A DNA stretch of 64,000 bases, taken from Roseateles oligotrophus. GTDB lineage: Bacteria; Pseudomonadota; Gammaproteobacteria; Burkholderiales; Burkholderiaceae_C. The translations under genes and the position numbers were made by a program. The notes below the pieces were generated by a model, which was not told where the DNA came from, did no database searches, and saw nothing but the letters and a program-made list of their open reading frames with translations. This document shows, in pieces, positions 1 through 8,468 of the stretch (position 1 is the first letter of the stretch; each line of letters starts with the position of its first letter). The stretch is from contig NZ_JAJIRN010000005.1 of assembly GCF_025717515.1 (NCBI RefSeq), forward strand, positions 248,001-312,000. The letters are read 5' to 3'.

Positions 1-430
1 GGCTGTTCTCGAGGATCTGCTGCATCACTTGCCCAACGTCCAGCAAGCTCTTTTGCACATAGCGCATATCGCTGAGGTCCTGGCAGCTCAGCAAGACCAG
101 CTTGCCCTGCGGGCCGGCCATGCCGCGCGCGGTGATCTCGATAAAGCGCACCGCGCCGGTGGCCGTCATCGCCTCGCATTCCAGCGTCGGCAGCTCCGCC
201 TCTTCGGCCAGGCAGCGCTCGCCATAGCGCTTGAGCTTGTCGATGTCGCAGTCATTCGCCCAGCTGTAATGCTGCAGGCTTTGAATCTGCGCCAGGTCAT
301 AGCCGAGCAGCCGCTGCATCGCCGCATTGGCATAAAGGATCTCGGCGCCGCCATGCACCAGCAAGGGCGCGCTGACGGCGTCCAGCGCCTGCACCTGCAA
401 GGCATCCAGGGGAATCGGCCGGCTCTGCAT
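1..430 (-). CDS. PAS-domain signalling protein, N-terminal part (cut by window edge)
   Basis: Translating the minus strand from the ATG at 430 gives about 143 residues that run off the left edge. Residues about 10-125 look like one PAS domain: a predicted core with LYANAAMQRLLGYD, then a strand region ending in LLSCQDLSDMR, which is the usual PAS exit into a helical linker. The linker heads towards an output domain outside the window, so kinase, cyclase or other output cannot be decided. An in-frame TAG just upstream fixes the ATG as the first possible start. It begins 15 bases after the stop of the receiver/HD-GYP gene and is probably co-transcribed with it. PAS assignment is by motif and is fairly secure; the overall function is unknown. 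Confidence 0.7.
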   Translation of the reverse strand, partial: MQSRPIPLDALQVQALDAVSAPLLVHGGAEILYANAAMQRLLGYDLAQIQSLQHYSWANDCDIDKLKRYGERCLAEEAELPTLECEAMTATGAVRFIEITARGMAGPQGKLVLLSCQDLSDMRYVQKSLLDVGQVMQQILENS

Positions 431-445
431 ATTCGGCTTGCGCGG

Positions 446-1867
446 CTAACTGCGCGCGCCACCGGAGCGTTTCGGGTCGGGCGGCTTCCTGACGAAGAAG
501 CTGAACGGGTGCTCGAGCTTTTTCTCGAACTCCTGCACCTGCTTGATCACCGGCGGCGTGAACTTGAAGGCCGCCGGCAACAGCACCTTGCCGAGCGGGC
601 TCAAGACCGGCCGGCTCAGCACCATGCCCGATTTGAGCTCGCTGGACGGCAGCTCCACATCGGCATTCGCCTCGGCCGTCAGCTCGACCAGCACCGCATC
701 AAAGGCCTCGATCACCGCGGCCTCGTAGCGGCTGGCCAGTCCTTCATGCACGGCCGCCGCCGCCTCCTCGGTCGAAAATACCTTTTCGGCCAGGCGCCCG
801 CTGATCAGCGACTCATAGGTGGCCGCCAGATTGACGATCTGCGCGCCCAGCGGCACCTCGGCGCCGCTCAGGCCATCGGGGAAGCCCTTGCCGTCGATGC
901 GCTCGTATTGCGAGCGGATGATCTGCGCGCTTTGCTGCAGGCGCCCCAGCGGCAGCAGGGCCGCCTGCGCATGCTGCGGGTGCAGCTTGTAGAGCGCAAA
1001 CTCCTGGCCCGTCATCAGCGCCATATTCTTTTGCAGCAAATGGTCGGGCAGGCCGATCTTGCCGACCTCATGCAAGAGGCCGGCGTTGTAGATGTCGGTT
1101 TCTAGCGTGGCGTCCAGGCCCAGCTTGCCGGCGATGCGCCGCGCCAGATCGGCGACCCGGTGGCCATGGCCCGAGACGCTGCCGTCGCGCAGCTCCAGCA
1201 GCCCCGAGAACACGCTGATCGAGAGCGCAAAATTCTCCTCCAGCTGCAGATTGGCCGCGCCCAGGGCCTGGTTGGCCTGGGCCAATTGAGCGTTTGACTG
1301 TTCGAGCTCCAGCGTGCGTTCCTTGACCCGCAACTCCAACGCTTCATTGACGCCTTGCAACTGCCCATTGGCGTCTTGCAGCTGTGTGTTGAGTTCCAGC
1401 AGCTGCGCGTTGGCCTCTTGCAATTGCAGGTTCTGTGCCTGCGTCAGCGCGACCAGGCGGCGGTTTTCGCGCTCCAGCCCTTGGCGCTTGAGGCCGTCGC
1501 TGACCGACAGCAAGATGTCCTGATCATCCCAGGGCTTGGCGATATAACGGTGGATTTCACCGCGGTTGATGGCGTCTATGGTGGAGGATATGTCCGCATA
1601 GCCGGTCAGCAAGATGCGCACCACCTCGGGCCAGCGCTCGCGTACCTTTTCAAGAAACTGCACGCCGTCCATCTCCGGCATGCGCATGTCTGAGATCACC
1701 AGATCGACCGGCTCCAGCCCCATCAAGGCCAGGCCGGCCGCGCCGCTGTCGGCCATCAAGACCTTGTAGCCATGCGGGCGAAACAGGCGCCGCAAGGCGC
1801 TCAATATCGAGGGTTCGTCATCGACAAAGAGAATCACGACCGCCGATTCCGGCGCGGCTTCTTGCAT
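446..1867 (-). CDS. Response regulator with degenerate HD-GYP domain
   Basis: About 473 residues. An N-terminal receiver (residues about 10-125) has the acidic pair in FVDDEPS, the phospho-acceptor Asp in ISDMRMPEMDG and the Lys in IAKPWDD, the RpfG-like type. A long Gln/Leu-rich coiled coil (about 135-215) links it to an HD-GYP-like domain (about 225-400). The family normally hydrolyses cyclic di-GMP, but here HD is HE (LLHEVGKIGLPD), HHE is QYE (SQYERIDGKGFPDG) and the later VADVFDA-type motif is LAATYES. Several metal ligands are therefore missing, and I infer a non-catalytic or altered domain. The start at 1867 has AAGGA eight bases upstream; ATGs at 1876 and 1933 are alternatives. It follows the glycosidase-like gene by about 85 bases and may link cyclic di-GMP signals to polysaccharide output. 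Confidence 0.82.
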   Translation of the reverse strand: MQEAAPESAVVILFVDDEPSILSALRRLFRPHGYKVLMADSGAAGLALMGLEPVDLVISDMRMPEMDGVQFLEKVRERWPEVVRILLTGYADISSTIDAINRGEIHRYIAKPWDDQDILLSVSDGLKRQGLERENRRLVALTQAQNLQLQEANAQLLELNTQLQDANGQLQGVNEALELRVKERTLELEQSNAQLAQANQALGAANLQLEENFALSISVFSGLLELRDGSVSGHGHRVADLARRIAGKLGLDATLETDIYNAGLLHEVGKIGLPDHLLQKNMALMTGQEFALYKLHPQHAQAALLPLGRLQQSAQIIRSQYERIDGKGFPDGLSGAEVPLGAQIVNLAATYESLISGRLAEKVFSTEEAAAAVHEGLASRYEAAVIEAFDAVLVELTAEANADVELPSSELKSGMVLSRPVLSPLGKVLLPAAFKFTPPVIKQVQEFEKKLEHPFSFFVRKPPDPKRSGGARS

Positions 1868-1952
1868 GGACTGCATCCTTGAGTAGTGAGGATCTGGGCG
1901 AGGCTTGGCGGCACAAGCCAGATCAGCTGTCATCGGCCAAATAGGCGCCGGC

Positions 1953-4097
1953 TTAAATTTGTTGTGCGGTCAACCAGCCATGGGCGGGCAAACTGAGTTC
2001 GAGCCGACCTCGCTTGCAGGCGCTAACTGGGCCGCTGCCGGCGGCGCTGCTCACCCGCATCGCCGCCGCGCAGGGCAGGCTCAAGCGCAAGGGCCGTGCG
2101 GCCGAGTTGGTGATGATCCAGCGGCGCCCGTCGGCAAAGGCCAAGGCAGTGAGCTCCGGGCAGGCCTGGCCTTGACAGGCGACCGCATGGGCGCTGCCCC
2201 CAACCACCTGATTGATCGCCTGCAAGGCTTGGCCGGTGGGCCTCCATTGGGCCGCCTGGCTCAAATCGCGGGTGATGCCGAAGAGCTCGACCAAGCCGCG
2301 TGGCTGGCCTGCGCCCAGGCTGCCCATATAGGTGTCAAAGCCGCTCAAGGAATAGACCGCCTGGCGCCTTACGCCCAGCAGGGCCGCCTGCAGCAAGCGG
2401 CGCACCAGCGCCGTGCCCGCCGCCGGATCGGCCAGCACCGCGTTGCGTTGTGCGCCGCTGGCATTGCCGCCGGTGGTGTGGAAGTTGACCTCGTACACAT
2501 CGACCGAGCGCTGCCAGGCGGCCGCCATCTTGAGGGTCGTTTGCAAAGGCTCGGCGCCTTCATGCAGCAACTGGGGCAGGATCTGCGCGAGGGTCTGGGC
2601 GCTGTCTTGTTCATAGTGGAAATAGGGCGCCACCGCGACGCCTTCGCTGTGGCGGCTGAGCTTGAGCAAGTCGGCGGCCGTGGCCGGGTTGACATATTGG
2701 CTGCCGATCACCCGGTGCAGCGCCACGGCCGGCCCAGCGCCTTGCTTGAGTGCCGCAAACACGCGGTCAGCGACCTCGGCCAAGCTCGCCGCCTTGGCAA
2801 TGCCGGCCGGCAGGAAGATGCTGTTCCAATGCTCGTTGCCATGTTCGACGACGATTTCGTCGAAGCCATATTGGCGCTGGCTTTCTGCCAGCAGGCGGCC
2901 CAGCCGCTGCGCGTCCTCCGGGCTGCTGCTGCTCGGCAGCACCAGCCAGGGGCGCGCGCCGATCAAGCCACAAAGGCGCAGGAATTCGGGGATGGAATAG
3001 GCAAACAACTGCTCATTCGGCCCCGGCCGGTAGCGCGTCGGGCGGCGCGCCAGGGGCTCGGCCAGCCGGTTGCTCAGGCTGTCGCCCAACTGCCCCTGCC
3101 AGTCGCGCAGATAGCCGGGCCTGAGCTGCTGCAAGGTCTCGATCAGCTCGGCGCGAAAGCCGGTCTGGGCCGCATGATCGAGCGGAGGGGCGAGCTTGGG
3201 GGTCAGTTCGATGTCATCCAGCAAGACCTGACCCCGCTCGATCTGCAGCGCCAGTTGCAGCGGCCCGGCGGGGCCCTTGTCGTCGCCGTCAAAGTCGAAT
3301 TGATGCTGTTGCCATTGCGCACCGGGGCTGAGCTCCCGCTGCAGCCAGTCGCTCCGGCCCTGGCGGCCAAAACTCAGCCGCAACATGCTCGGCGAAGCGC
3401 TTGGATTGCGGGCCCAGAAACTCAGCGTCCAGCGGCCATTGATCGGCAGCAGCTTGCCCGCTCTGGCGCCCAGCGCATCGAGGTGATGGAACAGCGCGGC
3501 AGGCTGGGCGCTGCCGGCAATCAGATGCAGCGCGCGTTGGCCGGGGCTGCCGGGGCGCGGCTCGGCCACCGAACGAACGAGACCCTGGGTCCACCACAGC
3601 GGCGCGGGAAGGCGATCCTGTTGGCCTTGCAGGGCCAGCACATCGCCGGGGCGCAGACCGGCCGGTGGCGGCTCGAGTTGCAGCAGGTCACCGCGATTGC
3701 GATCGCTGGCGGCAGGGGGGCGATTGTCCAGCACCCGGCCGCGCTGGCCGGCCGCTGCGCCGCTGAGCACTTCGAAGTTGGCGCCGGCCCAGAAGCCGGC
3801 AGCCCGCGCCGTCCAGCGGTGTTCGTCTTGCACGCCATCCGGCAGCGCCCGGCCGACGATCAGCAAGGCGCCGTCATGGCCCAGCTCCAGCCCCGGGTTC
3901 TGCAAGATATTGCGGATCAGCTGATCGGCACCCCAGACATTGCGGGCGCCCAGGTTGACGCCGAAGCGCGGCAGTTCGCCGAGCGCTTGGCCGACCGACA
4001 ACTCGAGCGCGTGCTCCTGCAGGTCTGCCTTTGCTGCGCCGCTCGCCATCGTTGTCGCCAGGCAGAGCAGACTCAGCAAGCCCAGGCGGCGATTCAT
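1953..4097 (-). CDS. Secreted glycoside-hydrolase-like protein
   Basis: 714 residues with an N-terminal signal peptide (hydrophobic LLSLLCLATTMASG, likely cleavage near AAKA). The middle (about 185-300) reads like a carbohydrate-binding jelly-roll module ending in VLLDDIELTP. The C-terminal part resembles a clan GH-A TIM barrel: IVVEHGNEHWN puts a candidate acid/base at Glu422, and VYEVNFHTTGG puts a candidate nucleophile at Glu536. The style is closest to arabinofuranosidase/GH39-GH51 type proteins, but I cannot name the family or substrate. Its ATG overlaps the stop of the upstream GT4 gene (ATGA), so translation is probably coupled. In a polysaccharide operon it may trim or release the polymer in the periplasm or outside the cell. 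Confidence 0.7.
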   Translation of the reverse strand: MNRRLGLLSLLCLATTMASGAAKADLQEHALELSVGQALGELPRFGVNLGARNVWGADQLIRNILQNPGLELGHDGALLIVGRALPDGVQDEHRWTARAAGFWAGANFEVLSGAAAGQRGRVLDNRPPAASDRNRGDLLQLEPPPAGLRPGDVLALQGQQDRLPAPLWWTQGLVRSVAEPRPGSPGQRALHLIAGSAQPAALFHHLDALGARAGKLLPINGRWTLSFWARNPSASPSMLRLSFGRQGRSDWLQRELSPGAQWQQHQFDFDGDDKGPAGPLQLALQIERGQVLLDDIELTPKLAPPLDHAAQTGFRAELIETLQQLRPGYLRDWQGQLGDSLSNRLAEPLARRPTRYRPGPNEQLFAYSIPEFLRLCGLIGARPWLVLPSSSSPEDAQRLGRLLAESQRQYGFDEIVVEHGNEHWNSIFLPAGIAKAASLAEVADRVFAALKQGAGPAVALHRVIGSQYVNPATAADLLKLSRHSEGVAVAPYFHYEQDSAQTLAQILPQLLHEGAEPLQTTLKMAAAWQRSVDVYEVNFHTTGGNASGAQRNAVLADPAAGTALVRRLLQAALLGVRRQAVYSLSGFDTYMGSLGAGQPRGLVELFGITRDLSQAAQWRPTGQALQAINQVVGGSAHAVACQGQACPELTALAFADGRRWIITNSAARPLRLSLPCAAAMRVSSAAGSGPVSACKRGRLELSLPAHGWLTAQQI

Positions 4098-5347
4098 GGC
4101 AGGTATTCCTTGATCAACTCGCTGCGATGCCGGAACACCGCCTCATCCGAGAAGGCCTGGCCGCAGCGCAAGGCGTCCTGACTCATTTGCCGGCGCTGCG
4201 CCGGTGCCCGCAATTGCTGGCCCAGCAAGTCGGCCAGCGCCTGCGTATCACCAATGGGCACAAAGCGCCCGCCGCCGGGGCAACCCGCCACCAGGTCTTG
4301 CGCATAGGGGCTGGTATAGCCAAGCAAGGGCAGGCCCGACATCAAGGCCTCGATCAGGCAGCGGGGCGACTCCGGCGTCAGATGGCAGAACAAGAACAGA
4401 TCCAGCTCGCGCAGAAAGCCCAGCAGCTTTTGCCGATTGGACTCATTGCCGGGGAAGTGGATGTGCTCTTGCAGGCCCAACTCGGCCACGCGCTCGCGTG
4501 CGGCCTCCAGCAAGGGGCCGTCACCCAGCCAGGTGGCATTGATCCGCTGGCCGCTGGGGGCGCTGCGAATTGCGCCGGCGACCGCGTCTATCCATTGCAA
4601 GGGCCCTTTCATCGAATGCACCCGGCCGGCATAGCCCACCTGCAAGGTGTTGTCGGGGCGGGCCAAGCGGCGCTGCAGCCTTGCGGGGTCGATGATGTCG
4701 CCGCGCTTGAGGTGAATGTCATGCACGATATGGGCCTGGCGGCAATAAGGGGCGTAGGCCTGATGGACCGAACTGCCGTGGAACAGACCGAGTGCCGCGT
4801 TGCGCACCGCACGCAGGCTGTTGCGCTTGAGCATGCCTAGCTTGAGCCGACCGAAGGCCTGCCGGGCCAGGCCGCCCGGCTCGGCGTCGGGCATTTCATG
4901 CAGCACCCAGTCGAGCCAGACGGCGTAAGCACGCTCTGCGCGCTTGGCCTCATCGGCAGCAATATTGCCCCAGCTGCCCAGCCAACCCAGGTTCGCAAAG
5001 CACAGATAGCGGTGCTCCGGGATCAGTCGGCGGAACAGCTTGACCACGTGGGTCTGGTGCTTGAAATGCTGCGCCGGGTGATAGCCCCAGGGCAGCGGAT
5101 AGAGGGTCAGTCGACCGCCGGCCAGCAAGTCGCTGACGGGTAGCCAGCTCATCGCACTTTCGGCCGAATCGTTGGCCTCGTCCGGCAGCAAGGGCGCGCA
5201 CAGGCTGATGCGATCAAAGTTATCAAGCCATCGGGCAATGCCGTTATGGGCTTGCGCTTCGACATGAAGCACCCCGTCGATTTGCTTGAACGGCACCGGC
5301 AATTCAAGCAGCAGGCTGGCGTGAGCGGGTTTCATTTCAGACCTTTC
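4018..5347 (-). repeat. Tandem duplication, copy 2 (1330-base period)
   Basis: This unit runs from the AAAGGTCTGAAATGA stretch just before the GT4 start, through the GT4 gene, to the signal-peptide start of the glycosidase-like gene. It repeats the neighbouring unit at 5348-6677. The GT4 starts (6665 and 5335) and the following ATGs (5427 and 4097) are both exactly 1330 bases apart. The unit ends are approximate, judged by eye. Confidence 0.75.
4094..5335 (-). CDS. GT4-family glycosyltransferase (paralogue A)
   Basis: 413 residues, a GT-B fold glycosyltransferase of the group-1/GT4 type, probably a cytoplasmic enzyme adding a sugar to the lipid-linked repeat unit. The C-terminal half shows VGYAGRVHSMKGPLQW at the start of the nucleotide-binding domain and TPESPRCLIEALMSG at the position of the retaining-enzyme E-x7-E motif, here spaced E-x6-E. 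The ATG at 5335 is preceded by AAAGG and overlaps the TGA of a tiny upstream reading frame (ATGA). Its own stop overlaps the next ATG in the same way. It has the same length as the adjacent gene at 5424-6665 and is strongly similar along its whole length. Donor and acceptor sugars are not predictable here. Confidence 0.88.
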   Translation of the reverse strand: MKPAHASLLLELPVPFKQIDGVLHVEAQAHNGIARWLDNFDRISLCAPLLPDEANDSAESAMSWLPVSDLLAGGRLTLYPLPWGYHPAQHFKHQTHVVKLFRRLIPEHRYLCFANLGWLGSWGNIAADEAKRAERAYAVWLDWVLHEMPDAEPGGLARQAFGRLKLGMLKRNSLRAVRNAALGLFHGSSVHQAYAPYCRQAHIVHDIHLKRGDIIDPARLQRRLARPDNTLQVGYAGRVHSMKGPLQWIDAVAGAIRSAPSGQRINATWLGDGPLLEAARERVAELGLQEHIHFPGNESNRQKLLGFLRELDLFLFCHLTPESPRCLIEALMSGLPLLGYTSPYAQDLVAGCPGGGRFVPIGDTQALADLLGQQLRAPAQRRQMSQDALRCGQAFSDEAVFRHRSELIKEYLP

Positions 5348-5427
5348 GAGGCGACAAACAAGGGTGCGGCCGCATGGGACAGGGCGCTGACCAGCAGCAG
5401 GCACAGCAGCCTGGCGAGGCGATTCAT
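5332..5427 (-). pseudogene. 31-codon chimeric mini-frame at duplication junction
   Basis: A 31-residue reading frame encodes essentially a signal peptide (MNRLARLLCLLLVSALSHAA) and ends in KGLK. Its start matches the beginning of the glycosidase-like gene (MNRRLGLLSLLCL), and its last four codons match the end of the membrane acyltransferase (LLKGLK). It lies exactly at the joint of the two 1330-base tandem copies, so I read it as a by-product of the duplication. It overlaps both neighbours by ATGA, so ribosomes could still pass through it and couple translation of the two glycosyltransferases. A functional small secreted peptide cannot be excluded but has no support. Confidence 0.6.
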
Positions 5428-6677
5428 GGCAGGTATTCCTTGATCAGCTGGCTGCGATGCTGGAACACCGCTTCGTCGGAAAAATGCAGGCCGCAGGTGC
5501 GCGCGTCGATGGCCATCTGGCGGCGCTGGTTCGGCCGGGCCAGATGCCGGCCCAGCAGCTGAGCGAGCGCCGCGCTGTCACCAATGTCCACGAACTGAGC
5601 GGCGCTGGGGCAGCTGGCGACCAGGTCGCTGGCATAGGGGCTGGCATAGCCGAGCAGCGGCGTGCCGGACATCAAGGCCTCGATCAGGCAACGCGGTGAC
5701 TCCGGTGTCAGGTGGCAGAACAGGAAGATGTCGAGGCCGCGCAGAAAGTCCAGCACCCGGCCGCGCTCGGTCTCGGCACCGGGAAAGTGGATCTGCTCTT
5801 GCCGGCCCAACTCGATCACCCGGCGGCGTGCGTCTTCCAGCAGCGGGCCGTCGCCGATCCAGGTGGCCTCGATGACTTGGCCGGGGGCGGCCGCGCGGAT
5901 GGCGCCGTCCACCGCAGCTATCCATTGCAGCGGGCCCTTCATCGGATGCAGGCGCCCGGCATAGCCGATGCGCAGCCGGCCGTCGGAGCGACTCAGTCTT
6001 TGCTGCAGTTGCGCCGGGCTGATGATGTCGCTCCGTTTGAGATGGATGTTATGCACCAGCTCGGCTTGAGCGCAATGCGGCGCATAGGCCTGGTGCACCG
6101 AGCGGCCGTGGAACAGACCCAGCGAGGCATTGCGCACCGCCCGCAGGCAGTTGCGCTTGAGCATGCCCAGCTTGATGCGCCCGAAGGCCCGTTTGGCCGG
6201 CCCACCGGGCTGGCTGGCGGGCATTTCATGCAACACCCAGTCGAGCCAGACGGCGTAGGAGCGGCCGGTGGCCTGGGCCATATCGGCGGCGATATTGCCC
6301 CAGCTGCCGAGCCAGCCGAGATTGGCAAAGCACAGATAGCGGTGCTGCGGAATCAGGCGTTGAAACAGCTCGCGGACTTGGCGTCTTTGCTTGAAATGGT
6401 CAAGCGGGTGATAGCCCCAGGGCAGGGTTTGCAGATTCAGCCGGCCGTCGGCCGTCAAGTCGCTGACCGGCAGCCAGCTGATCGAGCCGTCGATAAGGTC
6501 TTGCTCGTCATCCGGCAGCAAGGGCGCGCACAAGGTAATGCGGTCGAAATTGTCGAGCCAGCGGCTGATGCCGTTATGGGCCTGGGCTTCGACATGCAGG
6601 ACCCCGCCTATGCGCTTGAAGGGCACCGGCAATTCGAGCAGCAGGCTGTTGATGGCGGTGTTCATTTCAGGCCTTTC
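5348..6677 (-). repeat. Tandem duplication, copy 1 (1330-base period)
   Basis: First copy of the duplicated unit. It runs from the tail of the acyltransferase through the GT4 gene at 5424-6665 and on to the chimeric signal-peptide mini-frame. The copies have clearly diverged in sequence but kept gene length and junctions, so the event is not recent. Boundaries are estimated from where the two copies stop resembling each other. Confidence 0.75.
5424..6665 (-). CDS. GT4-family glycosyltransferase (paralogue B)
   Basis: 413 residues, the tandem paralogue of the gene at 4094-5335, with the same GT-B signatures: IGYAGRLHPMKGPLQW, WIGDGPLLEDAR and TPESPRCLIEALMSG. It is expected to transfer a sugar from an activated donor to the growing lipid-linked oligosaccharide in the cytoplasm. 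The ATG at 6665 overlaps the acyltransferase stop (ATGA) and has GAAAGG upstream. The frame stays open to 7094, but that extension is an antisense-like reading of the acyltransferase region and lacks a plausible start. Differences between the two copies are spread along the protein, which allows for different acceptor specificity; this is inference. Confidence 0.88.
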   Translation of the reverse strand: MNTAINSLLLELPVPFKRIGGVLHVEAQAHNGISRWLDNFDRITLCAPLLPDDEQDLIDGSISWLPVSDLTADGRLNLQTLPWGYHPLDHFKQRRQVRELFQRLIPQHRYLCFANLGWLGSWGNIAADMAQATGRSYAVWLDWVLHEMPASQPGGPAKRAFGRIKLGMLKRNCLRAVRNASLGLFHGRSVHQAYAPHCAQAELVHNIHLKRSDIISPAQLQQRLSRSDGRLRIGYAGRLHPMKGPLQWIAAVDGAIRAAAPGQVIEATWIGDGPLLEDARRRVIELGRQEQIHFPGAETERGRVLDFLRGLDIFLFCHLTPESPRCLIEALMSGTPLLGYASPYASDLVASCPSAAQFVDIGDSAALAQLLGRHLARPNQRRQMAIDARTCGLHFSDEAVFQHRSQLIKEYLP

Positions 6678-7771
6678 AACAGGGTGAAGCCTTGCGAGCT
6701 CAATTGGGCCGGACGGTTGATGCGGTGGATCAGCCTTGCGCCCAGCCCGATGCCGGGCCGCTCGATCGCCAGGCCCAGCAAGCGCGCCGCGCCATAGGAC
6801 AAGAGCGTGACCAGGCCGAGTGCGAGCAAATAGGCGAGGTCGCCTTGCAATGGCTGGACGGACTGCAGCGCATGCAAGCCATGCCAGGCGAACAGGATGT
6901 GGATGATGTAGACGGCATAGGAGGCGCGGCCCAAGGCGAGCAGCGCGGCTGGCAAGCGGCTCCACTGGCTGCAGAGTTGGCCCAGCGCCGCAAAGCCCAG
7001 GCCGGCCGTCATCGGCAACAGGGCAAAGGCCAAGGCCAAGCCGCTGCGCCAGAGCAGCGCCGTCACCGCGAAGGCCAGTCCGGCGATCAAGCATTCAAGC
7101 GCGGGCTTCGGCGCCATTTGGCTTGCGGCCCCGCGCTGCCACTCGAACCAGCTCAGGCCGATCAGAAAGACCGCGATCTGATTGATCGGGTGAAAGTAGG
7201 CCGCGCTGTTATTGCCAACGCTGCCGGTTTGCCAGAGCAGATTCAGCCCGCAGGCAATCGCCACCAGCAGCGGGCCGGTCCAGCGGCCCAGCGTGGGAAG
7301 CAAGCGCAAGTGCAGCGCCAACAGGGCCGGGAAGAGCAGATAGAAAACCATCTCGACGCCGATCGACCAGCCGCCGGGCACGACCGAGTTCTGCGCCGCC
7401 GGCAGCAGGCCATGGACAAAGAAGACATTGGCCCAGATATTCGCCCAGTTGTAGGGCGAGCCCGTCTGTTGTTCGGCCAAGAGCAGGCCGAGGCCAAAGA
7501 ACAAGGCAATCGCGAACCAGTAGAGCGGGGCGATGCGAAAGAAGCGGCGCAGCAAGAAGGACAACAGCGGCCGCCGCTCGTTGCCCCGGCGTTGCTGCCA
7601 GGACAGGCACAGCGTGTAGGCCGAGGCGACGAAGAACAGCTGCACGCCCATCTGCCCAAAGCTGGCCAGCGCCCGGAGGGGGCCGGACAAGCCCGGCACT
7701 TGCAAGGCCACATGGTTGGCCAAGACCATCAGAATAGCGAGGCCTCGCATGGCGTCGATCCAGGGCAGCAT
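6662..7771 (-). CDS. Membrane acyltransferase (acyltransferase-3 family)
   Basis: 369 residues with about ten hydrophobic segments, typical of the acyltransferase-3/OafA group that O-acetylates surface sugars. The N-terminus has the family signature WIDAMRGLAILMVLANHV, in which the RG-x-A and the His are characteristic. A later PGGWSIGVEMVFYLLFP matches the conserved WSLSVEWxFY block. The start ATG at 7771 follows AAGGAGACCACC, a strong ribosome site. It sits between a methyltransferase gene (gap 28 bases) and the GT4 genes (ATGA overlap). The likely role is acetylation or other acylation of the exopolysaccharide repeat at the inner membrane; the acyl group is not known. Confidence 0.88.
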   Translation of the reverse strand: MLPWIDAMRGLAILMVLANHVALQVPGLSGPLRALASFGQMGVQLFFVASAYTLCLSWQQRRGNERRPLLSFLLRRFFRIAPLYWFAIALFFGLGLLLAEQQTGSPYNWANIWANVFFVHGLLPAAQNSVVPGGWSIGVEMVFYLLFPALLALHLRLLPTLGRWTGPLLVAIACGLNLLWQTGSVGNNSAAYFHPINQIAVFLIGLSWFEWQRGAASQMAPKPALECLIAGLAFAVTALLWRSGLALAFALLPMTAGLGFAALGQLCSQWSRLPAALLALGRASYAVYIIHILFAWHGLHALQSVQPLQGDLAYLLALGLVTLLSYGAARLLGLAIERPGIGLGARLIHRINRPAQLSSQGFTLLKGLK

Positions 7772-7799
7772 GGTGGTCTCCTTGTGCGGCCTTGGCCGG

Positions 7800-8450
7800 T
7801 CAAGCGGCGCTGCGGATGCCGCGCAACAGATGTTGGCTGATGAAGAGCGGTGCCAGCAGGCCGCCGGTGAACAGATTGCGCCAGAAGTCGCGGTCACCTC
7901 GGCGCAGACCGGTGCTGGCCTCGGCCGTGACCTTGAAGCCCGCATGTTCCAGCAGATCCAGCGCGCCCTGGCGGCTGAAGAAGCGCAGATGGGTGCGGTC
8001 CATGATGCCGGCCTCCTGGTACTCGAAGCGTCCGGCCAGCAGCAGCGGCAGCACGACCCGATGGTTTCTGACATTAGGCAGGCTGACGATGACGGTGCCG
8101 CCGGCGCGCACGAGGCCGCGCAGCTGCTGCATCACGACCCAGGGGTCGACCAGATGCTCGAGCACGTCGAGGCAGAGCACCAGATCGAAGCTCTCGGCCG
8201 GCAGCTGCGACAGCAAGGCCTCGGCCGGGCCTTCCAGCACCCGGTCGACGCGGCCGCGTGCCACGCTCGCCGCGTCCGCCATCGGCTCGATGCCGGTGGT
8301 GTGGCCGGCGCGGCCGCTCTCCTTCAGCCAGTTCAGCGTGGCGCCGGCCGCGCAGCCGATCTCCAGCACGCGCTCGGCGCGGGCCGGCAGCAGCGTCTCG
8401 ATGTCGCGCCGCACGAAGTTGAAATACCAGGCTTGCTTGTCCTCATACAT
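7800..8450 (-). CDS. SAM-dependent class I methyltransferase
   Basis: 216 residues with a Rossmann-type methyltransferase fold. Motif I is VLEIGCAAGATL, the acidic end of strand 2 is TGIEP, and motif IV is FDLVLCLDVLEHL, followed by VSLPNVRNH, the pattern of Methyltransf_11/UbiE-like enzymes often found in surface-polysaccharide clusters. The C-terminus (LLAPLFISQHLLRGI) could touch the membrane. The ATG at 8450 has GGAG upstream. It lies 18 bases after the GT25 gene in the same operon. It probably methylates a sugar of the polymer or caps the chain; the substrate is not deducible. Confidence 0.85.
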   Translation of the reverse strand: MYEDKQAWYFNFVRRDIETLLPARAERVLEIGCAAGATLNWLKESGRAGHTTGIEPMADAASVARGRVDRVLEGPAEALLSQLPAESFDLVLCLDVLEHLVDPWVVMQQLRGLVRAGGTVIVSLPNVRNHRVVLPLLLAGRFEYQEAGIMDRTHLRFFSRQGALDLLEHAGFKVTAEASTGLRRGDRDFWRNLFTGGLLAPLFISQHLLRGIRSAA

Positions 8451-8468
8451 GGCAGTCTCCTTGGGGTG

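Noticed and set aside
1905-4181. Plus-strand open frame of 758 codons opposite the glycosidase-like gene, and similar long antisense frames at 15805-17931, 40379-42598 and 45285-47348
   Set aside because: They are Arg/Gln/Ala-rich mirror readings caused by high GC; the opposite strands carry clear domain motifs.
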